A DNA stretch of 64,000 bases from Bilabrum cf. latius (Eukaryota > Bigyra: Bicosoecida > Bigyra > Bicosoecida). The position numbers and the translations under genes were made by a program. The stretch covers positions 1 through 64,000 of the forward strand of contig OZ237755.1 of NCBI GenBank assembly GCA_965178125.1, read 5' to 3'. The notes under the pieces are model-generated. The model was given only the letters and a program-made list of their open reading frames with translations, made no database searches and had not been told where the DNA came from. This document shows, piece by piece, positions 11,001 through 22,872 of the stretch. Every line of letters begins with the position of its first letter. The stretch's first letter is position 1.

Positions 11001-13185
11001 TGCAATGCGACCTGGCTCGCTGCATTCAATTCTGCACCAGACTCGTGAAGCTTCTGCTTGCGCTCCATGAGCTGCAGGAGACGAGCTTGCCGCTTGGAAC
11101 CGTCCTGGACCGTCTGCATTAGCTGTTCTACCCCGTCTACTGCGCTGCGATAGGCAGAGCTGCTTACGAGCTCCTTCAGCTCTTGCTGCTTCGTTGTCAG
11201 CGAAGCCGCCATGGAGTCGCCGCCCACCTGCGCAAGCTGCTGCTCAATCCGCCCCTAGTCTTGGAGAAATTGCTAGCGCTTCTACCGCAGCTCCGCTTGC
11301 TCGTCCTCAACCCGTTGCACGTGCGCCTCCAGGTCCTTCAGCGCAGTTCTGGCCTGATCTGCTGCGGCCTACCGCACGGCTAGGTCCTTCTCTGCTCGCT
11401 GCTCTGCTTCTTCGACTGACTACCGCTTCCTCTCGCGGAGTGAGCTGACCGCTGCAAGGAGTGCAGCATGCTCAACAACAATTTCTTGGCCCAATTCCTC
11501 CATGATTGCGGCGTCAGCCTCGGATGCTTGGGCGAGCGCACTTGACGACGAGGCCGATGATCTCGACTGCGCGGGTCTGCCAACCAGGACTTGCAGGCCG
11601 GTCACTTCGTCCACCCGGGACGCCGCTTTCCTGTATCGCTTGACTTGACCTTCCATGCGAGCTATGTTAGCATTTGCGCTACCTAGCGCTTCATCGTAGG
11701 CCCGCGCCTTGGCGGTTGCATCCCTGATCTTTGCATGCAATGTCTGCTGTTGCTGCAGCAGGTCATCCAGATCATCGCTGAGGCGAGCTTCCTTCTTACG
11801 ACTGGCCTGAATGTAGTCATTTGCAGCGGTTGCATCGTCCAAGAAATGCTTTTGCTTGCTAGGCAGCTTCTATTCCCGCAAGGCCATGATGCGGTACTCG
11901 CGCCCGTACACCAGCCGCAGCGCCTGCGTGTGCACGTCTTCCCGGTCCTGCTCGCCGTCCTCCTTCAACATCCGCTGTGCCTCTGCCTCTATCTGCGGCA
12001 TCAGTGCTCGCTTTTTGGCTTGTATAGCCTCCTGGATGGCGGCGGCCTGCCCGGTCGAGAGAAGGAGGCCGGCCCTGAGCTGCTCGGCTTCTTGTCGCCG
12101 GGCAGCAACCCCTTCTTGGGCCCTGTCGAGCTTCTGCAGCTTGTCCCCCACTGCGTCAGCTATCGACTGAAGGGCGTCCATCCTCTCCTGTACCCTGACA
12201 AGCCTGCCCTTTGCTGAAGCAGCTACCCGATCCACAGCTCCCGCCGCCGCGACAGCTGCTGTCCTCTCGGCCTTGTATCGTTCCAGATGCCCCCGCCGCT
12301 CTCGAAGCGTTGCAACGTGTACGTCTGCTTCCTGTTGGTTAGCCTTTTCTGTCTTCCGCACGGCCCGAAGCTCTTCGAGCGCCCGTGCATACCGGTCCGC
12401 CTCGAAGATCTCGTCGAATTTCTTCTTGAGCGAGGCACCGTCCCCCAGTGGCCAGTTGCTGTCATCCTAGTGACACAAGATGACATGCCCGAGCACAGCT
12501 TGGGGTGCCCCAATAAGCTTGCACACGTGGCCATCGGCTTCACTCGTCTTGTATGAGATGCCGTGATCGTCGATTTCGCCGCTGTTCGGGTTGAACTTCC
12601 TGAATCGGACCGCCACATCCAGGGTCTTGAACGTCTACTTCCCAGTGCGTTCCGAATGCTTCAATTGCATCTACCTTGTGACAGTCAAGGGCAGGCCACT
12701 TCGAGTACAAAGCAGGCGAACCCGTGCCAAGACATCCCGTTTCTCCGTTAAGCGTGGATCGTGCACAAACTCACGCCCCTTTCCAGTTCCTGGGGGAGCA
12801 ATTCCTGTAGTCACGTACTTGAGGGCCTCTATGACGGTCTGCGAGATATTCATAAGCTGTCGGCGCACCAAACGGTGTTTGCTTGGGGATCAAGGCATGC
12901 TCGCCCAATCCTACGATGCGCGGCTCTCACAGTCTTGCCACAGCCATTTTGCCCCACAATCACGGTCAACGGCCGGAAAAACTCAATGACTTGCTGCAGT
13001 GCGAAATTAAGGGATGTCAACTGCATTCATGCGCTTTGGAGCAGTTGCCCAGTGGTTCGAATTCCAAATACGCCTGATCTAACTTTGGACTTGTCCTTAG
13101 CCTCTGGGCTAAAATTCCGAACTCCCGAAAGGAACATTTTGTTCACAGTCGTTATACTAGATGATCCAGCGCTTGAACCTGCCAT
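8018..13185 (-). CDS. RAD50: RAD50, DNA double-strand-break repair ATPase
   Basis: Three exons: 13185-13084, 12993-12931 and 12838-8018, with introns of 90 and 92 nt, give about 1,661 residues. Exon 1 holds the start with [12 protein letters not shown]. Exon 2 is exactly 21 codons and carries the Walker A loop GQNGCGKT, completed by TVIEALKY in exon 3. The Q-loop region reads [15 protein letters not shown], with TAG at 12467-12469 on the invariant Gln of RAD50 (VIFCHQEDSNWPL in human). Long coiled coils flank a zinc hook at 10370-10381 that reads CAAC instead of the usual CPxC. The C-terminal lobe has the ABC signature MRGRCSAGQ, Walker [10 protein letters not shown] and ITHDED. Fifteen in-frame TAGs lie in exon 3, mostly in the coiled coils. 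RAD50 works with MRE11 and NBS1 at broken ends and telomeres. It diverges from IFT46. Confidence 0.95.
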
Positions 13186-13473
13186 AGCTGCTAGTATTCG
13201 GCAGCGAATGCGCTGCTCGCCTCCCAAGACCGCGGTTGCAACTGGTGAGAGTCGCCGCGCAAATACAGCGGAACACAATGAGCACGTTGGACTTGTATTC
13301 AGTGGTGCTCACTGCACCGAACCTTGTCCACGAATACCGCATATTCATCAAGGCATTGAAGTAAGTAGTAGTTTTGCACTACTGCCTGAAGCGGGTCGCA
13401 GTGTATGGCCTCAGCATCGTCCCGCAGCGTTCCTTTCGAGACTGAGGGAGATCTAGACCGGTCTATTCAAGGA
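13186..13473. promoter_or_regulatory. Shared upstream region of RAD50 and IFT46
   Basis: The starts of RAD50 (minus) and IFT46 (plus) are 288 bases apart, so this stretch must hold both promoters. I see no TATA box or other motif that I can defend. Similar divergent gaps lie at 7506-7660, 20276-20557, 28380-28597, 39256-39419 and 53676-53840. Confidence 0.4.
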
Positions 13474-14824
13474 ATGGCTGTGAGTTGAAGTCGCGCATTG
13501 GGACTATGTCCGTATAATTTTTGATTTCATTGCTATATCGATGCCAGATCTCTTCCGCTGCAGTCTACAAGGGTTCTAAACCAACGCTTCGACGAGGCAG
13601 TTGAGCTGACAGATTCTGACATTGACGAAAGGTGAGGAAGTGCAGTATTTTGCAATGCTGATTGCACACTGGTTGCTTGAATTCTCAGTTAACTCACAGG
13701 AGACGTCCCCTCTCGATCGCAGTGTTGATACGCACGCGCTCTCCTAGTCACAACAGCGGTAGCAACCTGGACAGGCAGAGAGCATAGAATCACCCGCGGT
13801 CCGTGCAGCTCCATCACCGCAAGCATCTCCAGACGCAGCCAATACCGGCTCCCCAACAATGAGCGGAGCGGGTAGAAGAGCAGGGATGAGTGGCGCAATG
13901 GATGCTCCCGAATCCGATGACAGCGCGTCGGTTGGTGCATCCGAATCTGAGCCCGAAATGGAGTCGCCGGCGGGCAGGCGCGGTGGCGATGGGTCACCCG
14001 ATAGTGAAATTCACAGCCGTGGAGATGAACGGGGTAATGGAGGCGGGGACGCTGACTAGTCGGGTGGGCCTGATACGCCGGGTGCTGCCGGGGCAGCGGG
14101 GCAGCCGGGCTCGGTCCGCCTGCCCAAGTCCTCGTACGACCCCGCGCAGATGGCAGGTTTGGACGTCCCAGCCTAGGTCAAAGAGCTATTTGCGCACATA
14201 CAGCGGTACTAGCCGCACGACGTGCAGCTTTAGACGCGGCTGAAGTGCTTCATTCCCGAGTACATCCCTGCCATTGGAGACATCGACGGCATGGTCAAGC
14301 CTGACAGGCCGGACGGGCAAGATGAGACCCTTGGCCTGGAGAGAATAGACGAGCCTGGTCCCGTGCAGAGTGACCCCACCGTGCTGGACTTGCAGCTGCG
14401 TGCCATGACCAAGCGCAGCGCCATGGAGCCTGCCGCTGTGCGCTCGATCGAGTACGCGGACCGCAAGCCGCACGAGATAGAGCGATGGGTCCGGTCCATC
14501 AGAGACCTGCACAAGACAAAGCCGCCGCCACAGGTACACTTCTCTCGCCCGATGCCAGACGTGGAGTCTTTGATGCAGGTGTGGCCTCCGGAATTCGAAG
14601 ACATGCTGAAGGGAGCCAAGCTGCCTGGGCCCGATGCGGACATGTCTCTGGAGGAGCTCGCGCGTGTCTACGCATCTCTATTGGACATTCCCGTGCACGA
14701 CTCTCCAGTACAGAGCCTGCACTTGATGTTCACGCTGTACAATGAGTTTAGAAACAACCAGCACTTCATGGCGGGCGCTGGGCTGGCGGGAGGCGGCTCG
14801 GACGGAAAGGGACCTGAGACTTGA
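13474..14824 (+). CDS. IFT46: IFT46, intraflagellar transport complex B subunit
   Basis: Exons 13474-13479, 13564-13631 and 13723-14824 (introns of 84 and 91 nt) give 391 residues ending at TGA. The first coding exon is only ATG GCT. Exon 2 has the acidic ELTDSDIDE motif seen at the N-terminus of IFT46. Exon 3 has the core: SYDP, VKELF, FIPEYIPAIGDIDG, SDPTVLDLQLR, IRDLHKTKPPPQVHFSRPMP, WPPEFE and LDIPVHDSPVQSLHLMFTLY. IFT46 carries outer-arm dynein into the cilium as part of IFT-B. Six TAGs are needed to join the parts, including A-TAG-VKELF and RY-TAG-PHD, where homologues have polar residues. Its presence shows that the organism builds cilia. Confidence 0.93.
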
Positions 14825-14966
14825 CTGGATGCAGCAGAGACTTAAAAAATAAGATGCATTTTGCGCTTCAATTTGCGGTCTATACACCATCTTGCTTGGA
14901 TTTGACGCAAACATGAACTGCAGCGACGTCCACGGTACTGGAGCAGTTGCTCGCCACGGTCGCAGC

Positions 14967-17594
14967 TCATTCCGACTCGACCTCGCTCCCACGCACGGTG
15001 TCTGCCGCATCGCGGAGCAGTGGCATCCCAAGCAATTTTTCAAGGGCTTGCAGCGAAGACTGTTCGATTGGCAGGCATCCCCGTCTCGCTGCATCATGGG
15101 TGCGCGCCGCCAAGCGCAGCAATCGCTCCAAGCGCGGCTGAACGGGGGCCCCTGAATCCAGAAGCATCGCCCTGGCTACTGCAACATTGCTAGCAATGTC
15201 TTTCGGAGATTGCCCGTTTCCGCCGAGCATTGCTTGGATCGCGGCATGGGAGACGATCCCCTGCATGGTGCGCCAGGCAGAGGCATGCTCCCGGAATGAC
15301 GGCCGGCCCGTGCGGTCCCACTAGTGAAGCACAACGGGCTCAGTTGGGTGCACGACCTTGACCCCCATCTCATGCGCACGTGCCGTTGCAATCTACTCCT
15401 CGCCAAAGAACACATGCCGCAAAGAGGGCCCCGGCAGCAGCGCACTCAGCACCTCCGCTGGCCCGTACCAGAACCCAGCTGCAAACCCTTTGGCCACTGT
15501 GGGTTCAATCGAGCGGTGCGGCTTAGACACGAACGCGTCCACGAAGGATTGCCTGGCTATTGGGCTCCCAAACACGGTCCATTCCTCTTCTCGCGAGCCT
15601 TCCACTTCTGACCCTGCACCTCGCGGTGGGAGCCTCGATCCGAATCGCAGGAGTCCCTTGGCGTCGTGAGACTTGGGGAGCATCTGAGGTACGGCGCATG
15701 CAGCACTAGCACCCATCGCTTTGCCTGGAGTGGGATCATATGCAGCTGGGTATGTAGAAACTACGCACAGCCCACCGGTTCCAATGTGCCCATTTTCACA
15801 TACACCCCCACCGAGCAAGGCTTCGGCAGCCGTGAGATCTCGCTCCAGCAACAAGTCCCACCCCCGTCTAAATCGCATGTGCGCATCAATAGATAGCACC
15901 CTCTCCTCGCCTTTAAACATGCTGAAGCATAGGTGCCGCGCCCAGACTGGCCCTGCAGCCTCCGATGCTGGGATATGGATGGCAGTGGAGCGCCTACGCA
16001 CGATGTCTGCAATGAAGTCTTGCTCGCTTCTGTCCACCCGAGCAGCCCGATCACGGCCAAGCCCAACTTCTTCCAGGCTAGGGCATTGCATGTGTGGGTT
16101 TCTAATCCGGTTGTCGTCTGACGGGTCGCTCTAAATGCACAAACCGACGCGCAATCGATCCGGGAAGGCTGCTGTTGCGAACAAGTTGGCCAGAGTGGAG
16201 GCGCACTCTGCCTCTCGATACGCAGGAATCGCCACAAATGTACGAGGATGCTAGTACTGGCTATCTGTCAGTTCAGCGGGGCCCAAACGAGTCGTTGCTT
16301 GCACCGAGGGACGATCGGTGCCCACCGAGGGGTCGCAGGCTTGGCTTGCGCTGCTGCCTGCGGGTGGACCTTGTAAGGATGATCCTGCTGGGGCGGAATT
16401 TCCAGCCCCTGATCGCGCCGAAGCTTCCTCAGGATCCGCCTAGTGAGCGGCTCTCTGGCTACTGCCTGCTGCTGCCAGAGGTAGCGGTGCATGGCTGGGC
16501 GGCAGCACCTTAAGAGCCCCATCCACGACCAGCTGCGACCCCAAGTCGCTCTGACCGCTTCCATAGAGCCACATGGACACTGCAAATCTCGGTCGATGCG
16601 TAGGCAACACCTCGTGCGGGGTCACGTCCGAGCGAAAGACCACCACTCTCCCGGGCAGGGGTGCCACGTCTTGATACCATTCCTTTGTGCAAGCAGCATC
16701 GCCACCAACGATCGAGTGCTTCCCGCTGTAGACGCGCAGCATTCCACCATCACTTGGGCTCCAGTCTATCTGTGGTGAATCTCCAGCGCACCCCTCCCCA
16801 CTGGCAGGCGCTCTGGGGGCCGCTGCGCCTGGAGATGCTGCTCCCATGCCCAAGTAGGCAATCACAGTGACCAGCCGCCTCTCACCGCCACTGCCCTCTT
16901 GATCTCCGCGTGAAGCTGGAAACTAGTCCACATGTCGGACATAACGCGCACCATTGCCGGGGTAACACGTGAGCTGGGCAGAAACCCGTCCGGACAGCCC
17001 AAGCTCAGGGACAGACTTTCTAATCTTGCCACTAAGCCCATGAAGCTACGCCAAGAATGTACTCCAGTGCTATGCCAAGAACCACGGCTGCTGCATGCCC
17101 CCCTTTCCATCATTTCTAGAAGGCAATTTCGGAGAGGGGTCTGTTGCAGCCAGCTCGAACTCTTCTGTGATCCACGCTCGGAGATCGCCCCTGTCGCTCG
17201 AGCTCTTCCAAGCGGTGCCATCCTTACCCATTCCCGCAGGAATCATCGAGGGGTGCACGAATTTCGCTCCTTTGACGCTTCTATCCGACAGAGCCTCACG
17301 ATGAACGAATGATTCACAGTCAGTGGTGATGGCTTCCAAATCTGCGATGGCTACGCAGTCATCGGCGATGGCCACGGCAGGTCTCCCCTTCCGTGCGCCA
17401 ACTGCAAGGAGAAACGTAGTCTGGGGGGTGGAAAGCGAGTCGATCCCGGAGCTCTAGGTCTTTGATTCGATTCCAGCTAGCATTTCTTGATGCCGAGCGG
17501 GCAGCAGTCCCGGGCGCGGCATGCGCACTGCTTGGCGAGCCATCATCAACAGGTCTGACTTTGAAATAGGAATTCGACTAGATTTTTCAGACAT
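14967..17594 (-). CDS. Fused prolyl 4-hydroxylase and GlcNAc-transferase (PhyA-Gnt1 type)
   Basis: A single-exon 875-residue frame, ATG 17592-17594 to TGA 14967, with nine TAGs. Residues about 130-345 form a 2-oxoglutarate/Fe(II) dioxygenase: CYPGNGARYVRHVD with the metal pair H221/D223, then DGGMLRVY, the distal metal His in TPHEVLP (about 327) and the 2OG-binding Arg (about 336) in RFAVSMW. Residues about 450-760 form a GT60-family N-acetylglucosaminyltransferase: TFVAIPAYREAEC, HIPASEAAGPVWAR, the metal-binding IDAHMRF near residue 570, FFGEE and HQWDR. A TAG at residue 488 (VGLCI-TAG-SD) sits where the family usually has Gln. In Dictyostelium and Toxoplasma, separate PhyA and Gnt1 hydroxylate a Skp1 proline and then add GlcNAc to it. 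Here both activities are on one chain, joined by a low-complexity linker. Cytosolic: no signal peptide. Confidence 0.85.
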
Positions 17595-17839
17595 GCTTGC
17601 GCTAGTGTATGTGATTTGGCCGGTGCTGGGTCTAGGTCTCTGGCTGGATGAATGTCGCGCAGCTCCGAGTCTGCGCCGACCACTGCCAATGCATGCATGC
17701 GAGAAACTTCCACTGGCAGTCCAAACGCCTGCGCCACCGCTAAATGCCATACACCCCCCACTTGACCCCAGCCGAACACCAGCCCCCGCTCGTGTGTTCA
17801 AGCGACCACGCGGACCATGCAACCACAATACCGCTTCGC

Positions 17840-20275
17840 TCAGCTCCTCCCCCTCACCTCGACCTCGTCGTCCTCCGGGTCCAACCCGAGGCTCTCGAGC
17901 AGCTCCCGGGCCTCCTGTGCCGCCAAAGATACGTCGGCGCGCTTAAACTGCGCCGCCTGCGCGTCTCTTTCCTCCATCTCGCTCACTACCTCGGACGATG
18001 ACCGCATCACAGTGACGATGCCAGCCTGCTCCTGCCCGACCCTGTGGCTGCTTGCCGCACCAGCCGGGGTGCCATCAGCGAACCGAGCCGCCTCATACCT
18101 GGACGGCATCGCGTACAGGTGCTCGCTGACCGGGTTCAAGGGAGCGGCTCGCATCTCATTCACCCATTGCTCCACAAGCGGGTCTCCATCCCGTGGCAGC
18201 AGCTCCTGCCCCAGACGGCCTACCTCGGCAGACCCTAAGGCAGCCCACACGTCAGGCAAGGGGATCCTGCAGTCCTCCGGGGCGACAGGCGGTTCGGCGC
18301 GCGGGAGCTTACGGAAGAGAGGTGGCAGCGTCCGCTCGGCGATGGCCTCGGGAGACTCTGTCAGGACGACATCCACACCTGCTGATAGCACCAGCCGGAG
18401 CACCTTCTGATGCAGGGCCGGGGTGGAGGCCAGCTCTGAGCACACCTAGTCCAGGACGGCAGCTGCATGCCTGGCCTTGGCAGCGTGCTTCTCCGCCAGG
18501 AATGCCAAGATGCGCAACCTCAGGAACATCATGATCTATCTGTAGGCCCGCGTGTACTCGAGTGCGACATCGGTGGCCCCAGTGAACTTGAGCACCTCAT
18601 AGACTGCCCTGTCCACCTGAGTGTTCCACAGGTAGTGCATCTCGGCCAGCGAATCGAAGCGCTGCAGGTTGAAGTACAGGATACGGCCCCACATGGCATA
18701 CTCGCTTGGTGGCACCCTCACTGAGCTCGCCTTTGGCTTGTAGTATGGCGAGCCAGGCTGGCTCTGCGCGGCTTTGAGTGCCTCCTCTGGCTGCGCTCCG
18801 CTGGTGGCCATCTTGAGCACCTCCTCGGGAATGCCTTTGCGTCTGCCAAGCACGTCTTGCTAGCTCATGTCTGCCGAGAACTAGCCCCCATCGAATCCAC
18901 CAGGGCCAGTGTCACCATCGGGCGAGCGTGATTGCGCCCGCGCGTCTGCCTCCTCCTGCCTCACCCTGGCTTGCAGCTCCTTCTCAACGGCAGGCCTGAC
19001 CTTCTCATCGAACATCTTCTCCAGGTGCACCGCATACTGGCCAACCTCGTCCAAAGACTTCCACAGCTTCTTCAAATCGGACTCGCTTGCCGTGCCTACC
19101 TCCCGCGGGGCCTTGTTCAGCTGCGGCAGGCCTGGTTGCAGCGGTGACGCCACAACGGGCTCACCCTTGGCAAGCTTGGCCTGGTCTGCATCCACATCCA
19201 CGAACCGGAACGGACGAGCAGAATGGACGCCGTCTAGCGGGCCCTTCAGAAGCTGTCCGATGCCAGCTGACTGCAGCAGAGTCGCGAGGGACTGCTTGGA
19301 CCCATCCGGGGCAGTCGTGGTGGGAAGCAGCGCGCCAGGCTGCAGGACGCTCGCAGGGTACCGGATGACTGCCAGTCGGGGAGAGGCCACTCGAGACGAT
19401 TCTGCGCTCCCATTCTTTTGCTCCAAAGTAGCGGACTCTGTGTGCCTTTTGTCTCTCACAGCGTCGCACACTGCCAACACGGACGCGATAGGCTGCCCCA
19501 CCGATGCATCTGCGAGGGCCTCTCGCTCCCGGCCTAGGGCAGCACGGTCTTTTGGAGAGGCATCTGCACTATCATTACCACTAGAGCATGCAGAATACCC
19601 CTCTCCGTTGGTAGATGCACCGCCAGCCACAGTAAACTGGGCGCACCCCAGCCCATACCATTGGGCCACCCCCTGGTCCACCGCATCCTCCAGAATCTCG
19701 ACTGTGTGCCAGACGTCTTGCTGGGTGAATTCTGAGGGGTCCCTAGGAAGGTTTGCCACTAGAATATCGAAAGTTTCCAAACCCATCCACTCAAGGGAGC
19801 GGCGGGCACGTTCAAGGATGTGAGCCGGGCGGACCGTCTCGTCGTCACGCACGCTAAAGTTTGCCGCGCCAAGGCTCACATTGCCAACGATTACAAGCTG
19901 ATCTCTCGTACATCGCTTTAATTTAAGCAACCTTCGGATGGCAACCGCCTCAAAATTCCTCCATTCTTCTAAGTCATCGAACCTCAGCTGGTGCGGATCC
20001 CGCCTCATGTGCTGGCCATCTATGTCTATCTCAATCATGTTGCAGCCTCTCTTAGCGACGAAGGTATGCAACTTTCTACGCCGTTTATCAGCCAATTCAC
20101 CCAAGTCATCGCCTCCGAAGCCTATTCTTCCAACCGAAAGCTCGCATCTGGGCAGAACAACATGCTCCAGTGGAAACTTATCTCCGAACTCACTGGTACC
20201 CGACGTAGTTGCATGGCCACATATAACCGGTTCTTTAATATCTGGTTGGACATATCTCGTCTATGCCCGGGCCAT
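17840..20275 (-). CDS. Aldo-keto reductase-like protein with large insertions
   Basis: An 811-residue single-exon frame, ATG 20273-20275 to TGA 17840-17842, with TAGs at 20261, 18881, 18860, 18536 and 18446. Residues 1-210 follow the aldo-keto reductase barrel: LSVGRIGFGGDDLGEL, AKRGCNMIEID, RDQLVIVGNVSLG, LEWMGLETFDILVANLPRD and a helix ending WYGLGCAQFTV. A long, poorly conserved section (about 210-470) and another helical section follow. The barrel seems to close near residues 610-650 with HQKVLRLVLSAGVDVVLTESPEAI, matching the strand-helix that ends AKR barrels. I cannot identify a clear catalytic Tyr/Lys pair, so enzymatic activity is uncertain. Alternatively the C-terminal half is an unrelated helical domain. 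It diverges from the ataxin-10-like gene. Confidence 0.6.
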
Positions 20276-20557
20276 GGATGAACACTATCGCGGCAGGCGG
20301 CACACACAACGATACAATCGGGAGCATCTCTGTGCAAAGCGAATCGGCCTATTCATTATTGCAGCGCACGATTGAGTCAAACTATAGCAAAACAGATATT
20401 GAACTTAACGCTGAGTCGTATACTTTTGCAGTCGGGTACACGGCCCCTGTTTTTGAGCACGTAATTCCGGCGAGCGAACTTCCAGCACCACTGATGAACC
20501 TTCGTTACGCTTAAATCCGGAATTACAAATCGAGATACAGTTCACATTTAAGCAGGT

Positions 20558-22872
20558 ATGGCGGCCAGCATGTCGTCCATTGAAACCTTAGAAGCGGAAA
20601 TTGTCGCAATTAAAACCAACATGATCGCAAAGATCAAGAAAGGAGATTCTGTTCTTCCATGGTGAGTTCCTGCTAGCTTTATTTGAATTCGTGTCGGTGA
20701 AATTCGATAGTCTAGACCACCCGAGTCTTTTTCTTCCGATGCTGCAGCTTAATCGAGTTTATTGGTAAGGTTGATGTAGATCGTGGCTGCCGAATTGCGG
20801 TGCATGGAGAATGGACAAACTCCCGACCAGTTTGGCTCGGAGCACTGCGATGCATACGAGTTATTAGTGCAGTCACAGAACCAGAATGCCGGTCGTAGTT
20901 CCACTCGTGGCTACTAGATGCACGAGAGGATGGTTCGCGCCGAGTTGATCTCGTGTGCTCGTCGTGCTCGCAGCTTCGCGTTCGGCAGGAACGGCGAGGT
21001 GCTGACGATTGCAGTGCATCCAAAGCAACAATAACGTTGGAAGATACAGGTGACGATCAGCTTGATCTGCTTACAGCGAGGATTGCATTGCAGATACTGC
21101 ACAATGCGGCCAGTGGTGCTGCACGCTGCATACGGATGCAGGTTGCTTCCGCCGCTCTTGAGGCTGGAACGATGCCTAGGCGGGCTAAATGTGCTGCTGG
21201 CCGATCTCTTGAAGGTACAACTACACCATAGTCAGGACCAAAAGGCTCCATGTTTCATTTACTGCTTTCCGGTCGCATCGGAGACTAGCTCGCAGATTGG
21301 GCCATCGTAGTGGACCGCTGTGCAGCTGTAGTCCGAGCGTGCCTCGGGAGGCCGGGACCCACAGCACTTGGTGCTGAGAGCCTTGCTGCAGCGGTGGGAG
21401 ATAGACTAGTCTCTGATTCTATCCAGCGGATTGGCGGCGCGGGGGTGGCGGAAGGCGAAGGTGAAGCAGAGGCAGAGGCAGAGGGAGCTGTGCTGCAGTT
21501 GGCACCTTGCGTGTTCCACACCCTGCTAGATGCGTGCGCGAAGGTGGCTGGCGCACAACAGCGGGATTCTGGCAAGCACGGCGTCAAGTCTGGATCTGGG
21601 TCTCACTCCGCCAGCGAATCAGAATCAGAATCTCACGGAGGGACGGGACAGGATCACGCTGGCGATTCTACTGCAGACTTCGAGTGGATTCCTCTGCTAG
21701 TACAGGACATTTGCGTAGAGAAATCTCCAAAGGGCCAATGCGGCTTGCTTCACCTGATGCATTCGATAGCACCCCGCACCATGCGATACGAGAACAAGCT
21801 GGACTGTGTACCATCGGCCGACGATGGATGGTTGGCTCTGAGCATCGAGCTCCAGCGGGTTTCCATCGTCCTGCGCTCCCTAGCCCCGTGGATGGCAGAG
21901 GCGACCAAATGCTCCGCATCCCTAGCGCACGAGCCAAGGACAGACCATCTCTCCGGCCTTGAGCATGTGTCGGGTCATCTCTCGAGAGCCGTCCTGCCTA
22001 TGCTCTAGCTGTGGCAGGCTGCCACCTGCGATACGACCCAGGCAGCCGCTACAGAGGTTGCGGCTGTAAGTGAAGCGGTGGCTGCTAGTACTGCACCCCC
22101 TCCGCATGTGCACAAGCGAGCGGAGGCCTCCACGGTGGCCTAGGACATGGCACTGGTCTTTCTGTCCGACTGCATCGAAGGGTGCATGGAGCACCTGTCC
22201 GACATCCGGGTGAAGCTGCACGGGGAGCACGAGGGACACGAAGACGATGGGCCGATCGAGTAGCATGCCCCTGCATCTGCGTCACCACGCGATTGCGTGG
22301 AGCAAACGACCACGATGGCTCGCGAAGCCACAGCACCCGCTGGAACCGGCGAGACCAGCTCAAGTCGTGCTGAGGGCGAGGAACACAAGGCTAGTGAAGA
22401 TCGATCGCTGTACCAGCTTGTGTCCAGCGCTCTAATGGGCCTCGCTCCGGCTGTGTCCGATGCCGCGCAGCCCCCAGCGTCCGCTCGCGGCCCATCCGCT
22501 GCGGTCGCTACGGGCTCAAGTCAACCATCGAGGAGAATTCTGAGGCCACTCGGCGTGACAGACAAGACTGGAATGCTGCGCGTCTCAATGTGTCGCTGGC
22601 TGGCCAACCAGTGCTTCCGCGACGGCAAAGCAGCGGAGTGGGCGCTTGAGGCTGGCGCTCTGCACGCGTGCACCCACCATCGGTCTCTTGATCCAAGGGC
22701 ACCAACACTCAGGGACTGGGCACAGCTCGTGATACGCAATGCAAGCACGTCCTCCAGAGTGGTCTAGTAGGCGCTCGCCTAGCTCGTGGTATCTCAGTCG
22801 GGACGAGACGGCACGGCGACAAGGGGAGGGGCAGCCGTTCGGGTGCCAAGGCAAGATACCGTGATCGCTTAA
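20558..22872 (+). CDS. ATXN10: Ataxin-10 domain protein
   Basis: Exons 20558-20661 and 20748-22872 (intron 86 nt) give 742 residues, ending at TAA. Nine TAGs occur, two of them adjacent near 22765-22770. The body is helical and armadillo-like, with Ala/Gly/Ser/Glu-rich insertions at 21430-21650. The C-terminal segment at 22570-22760 matches the ataxin-10 domain: GMLRVSMCRWLANQCF, then CTHHRSLDPRAPTLRDWAQL and VIRNAST, corresponding to the conserved I-x-NLC and NPF-x-REW-x-x-x-AIRNL pattern. Ataxin-10 is linked to neurite growth, O-GlcNAc transferase binding and, in fungi and protists, cytokinesis. The last codons overlap the stop of the convergent gene. Gene symbol assigned by the C-terminal domain only. 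Confidence 0.7.

Noticed and set aside
8018-12871. RAD50 as a pseudogene or as a string of small genes ended by TAG
   Set aside because: Only TAG interrupts it, never TAA, TGA or a frameshift. Motifs are intact across the TAGs, and the same pattern is seen in nearly all other genes.
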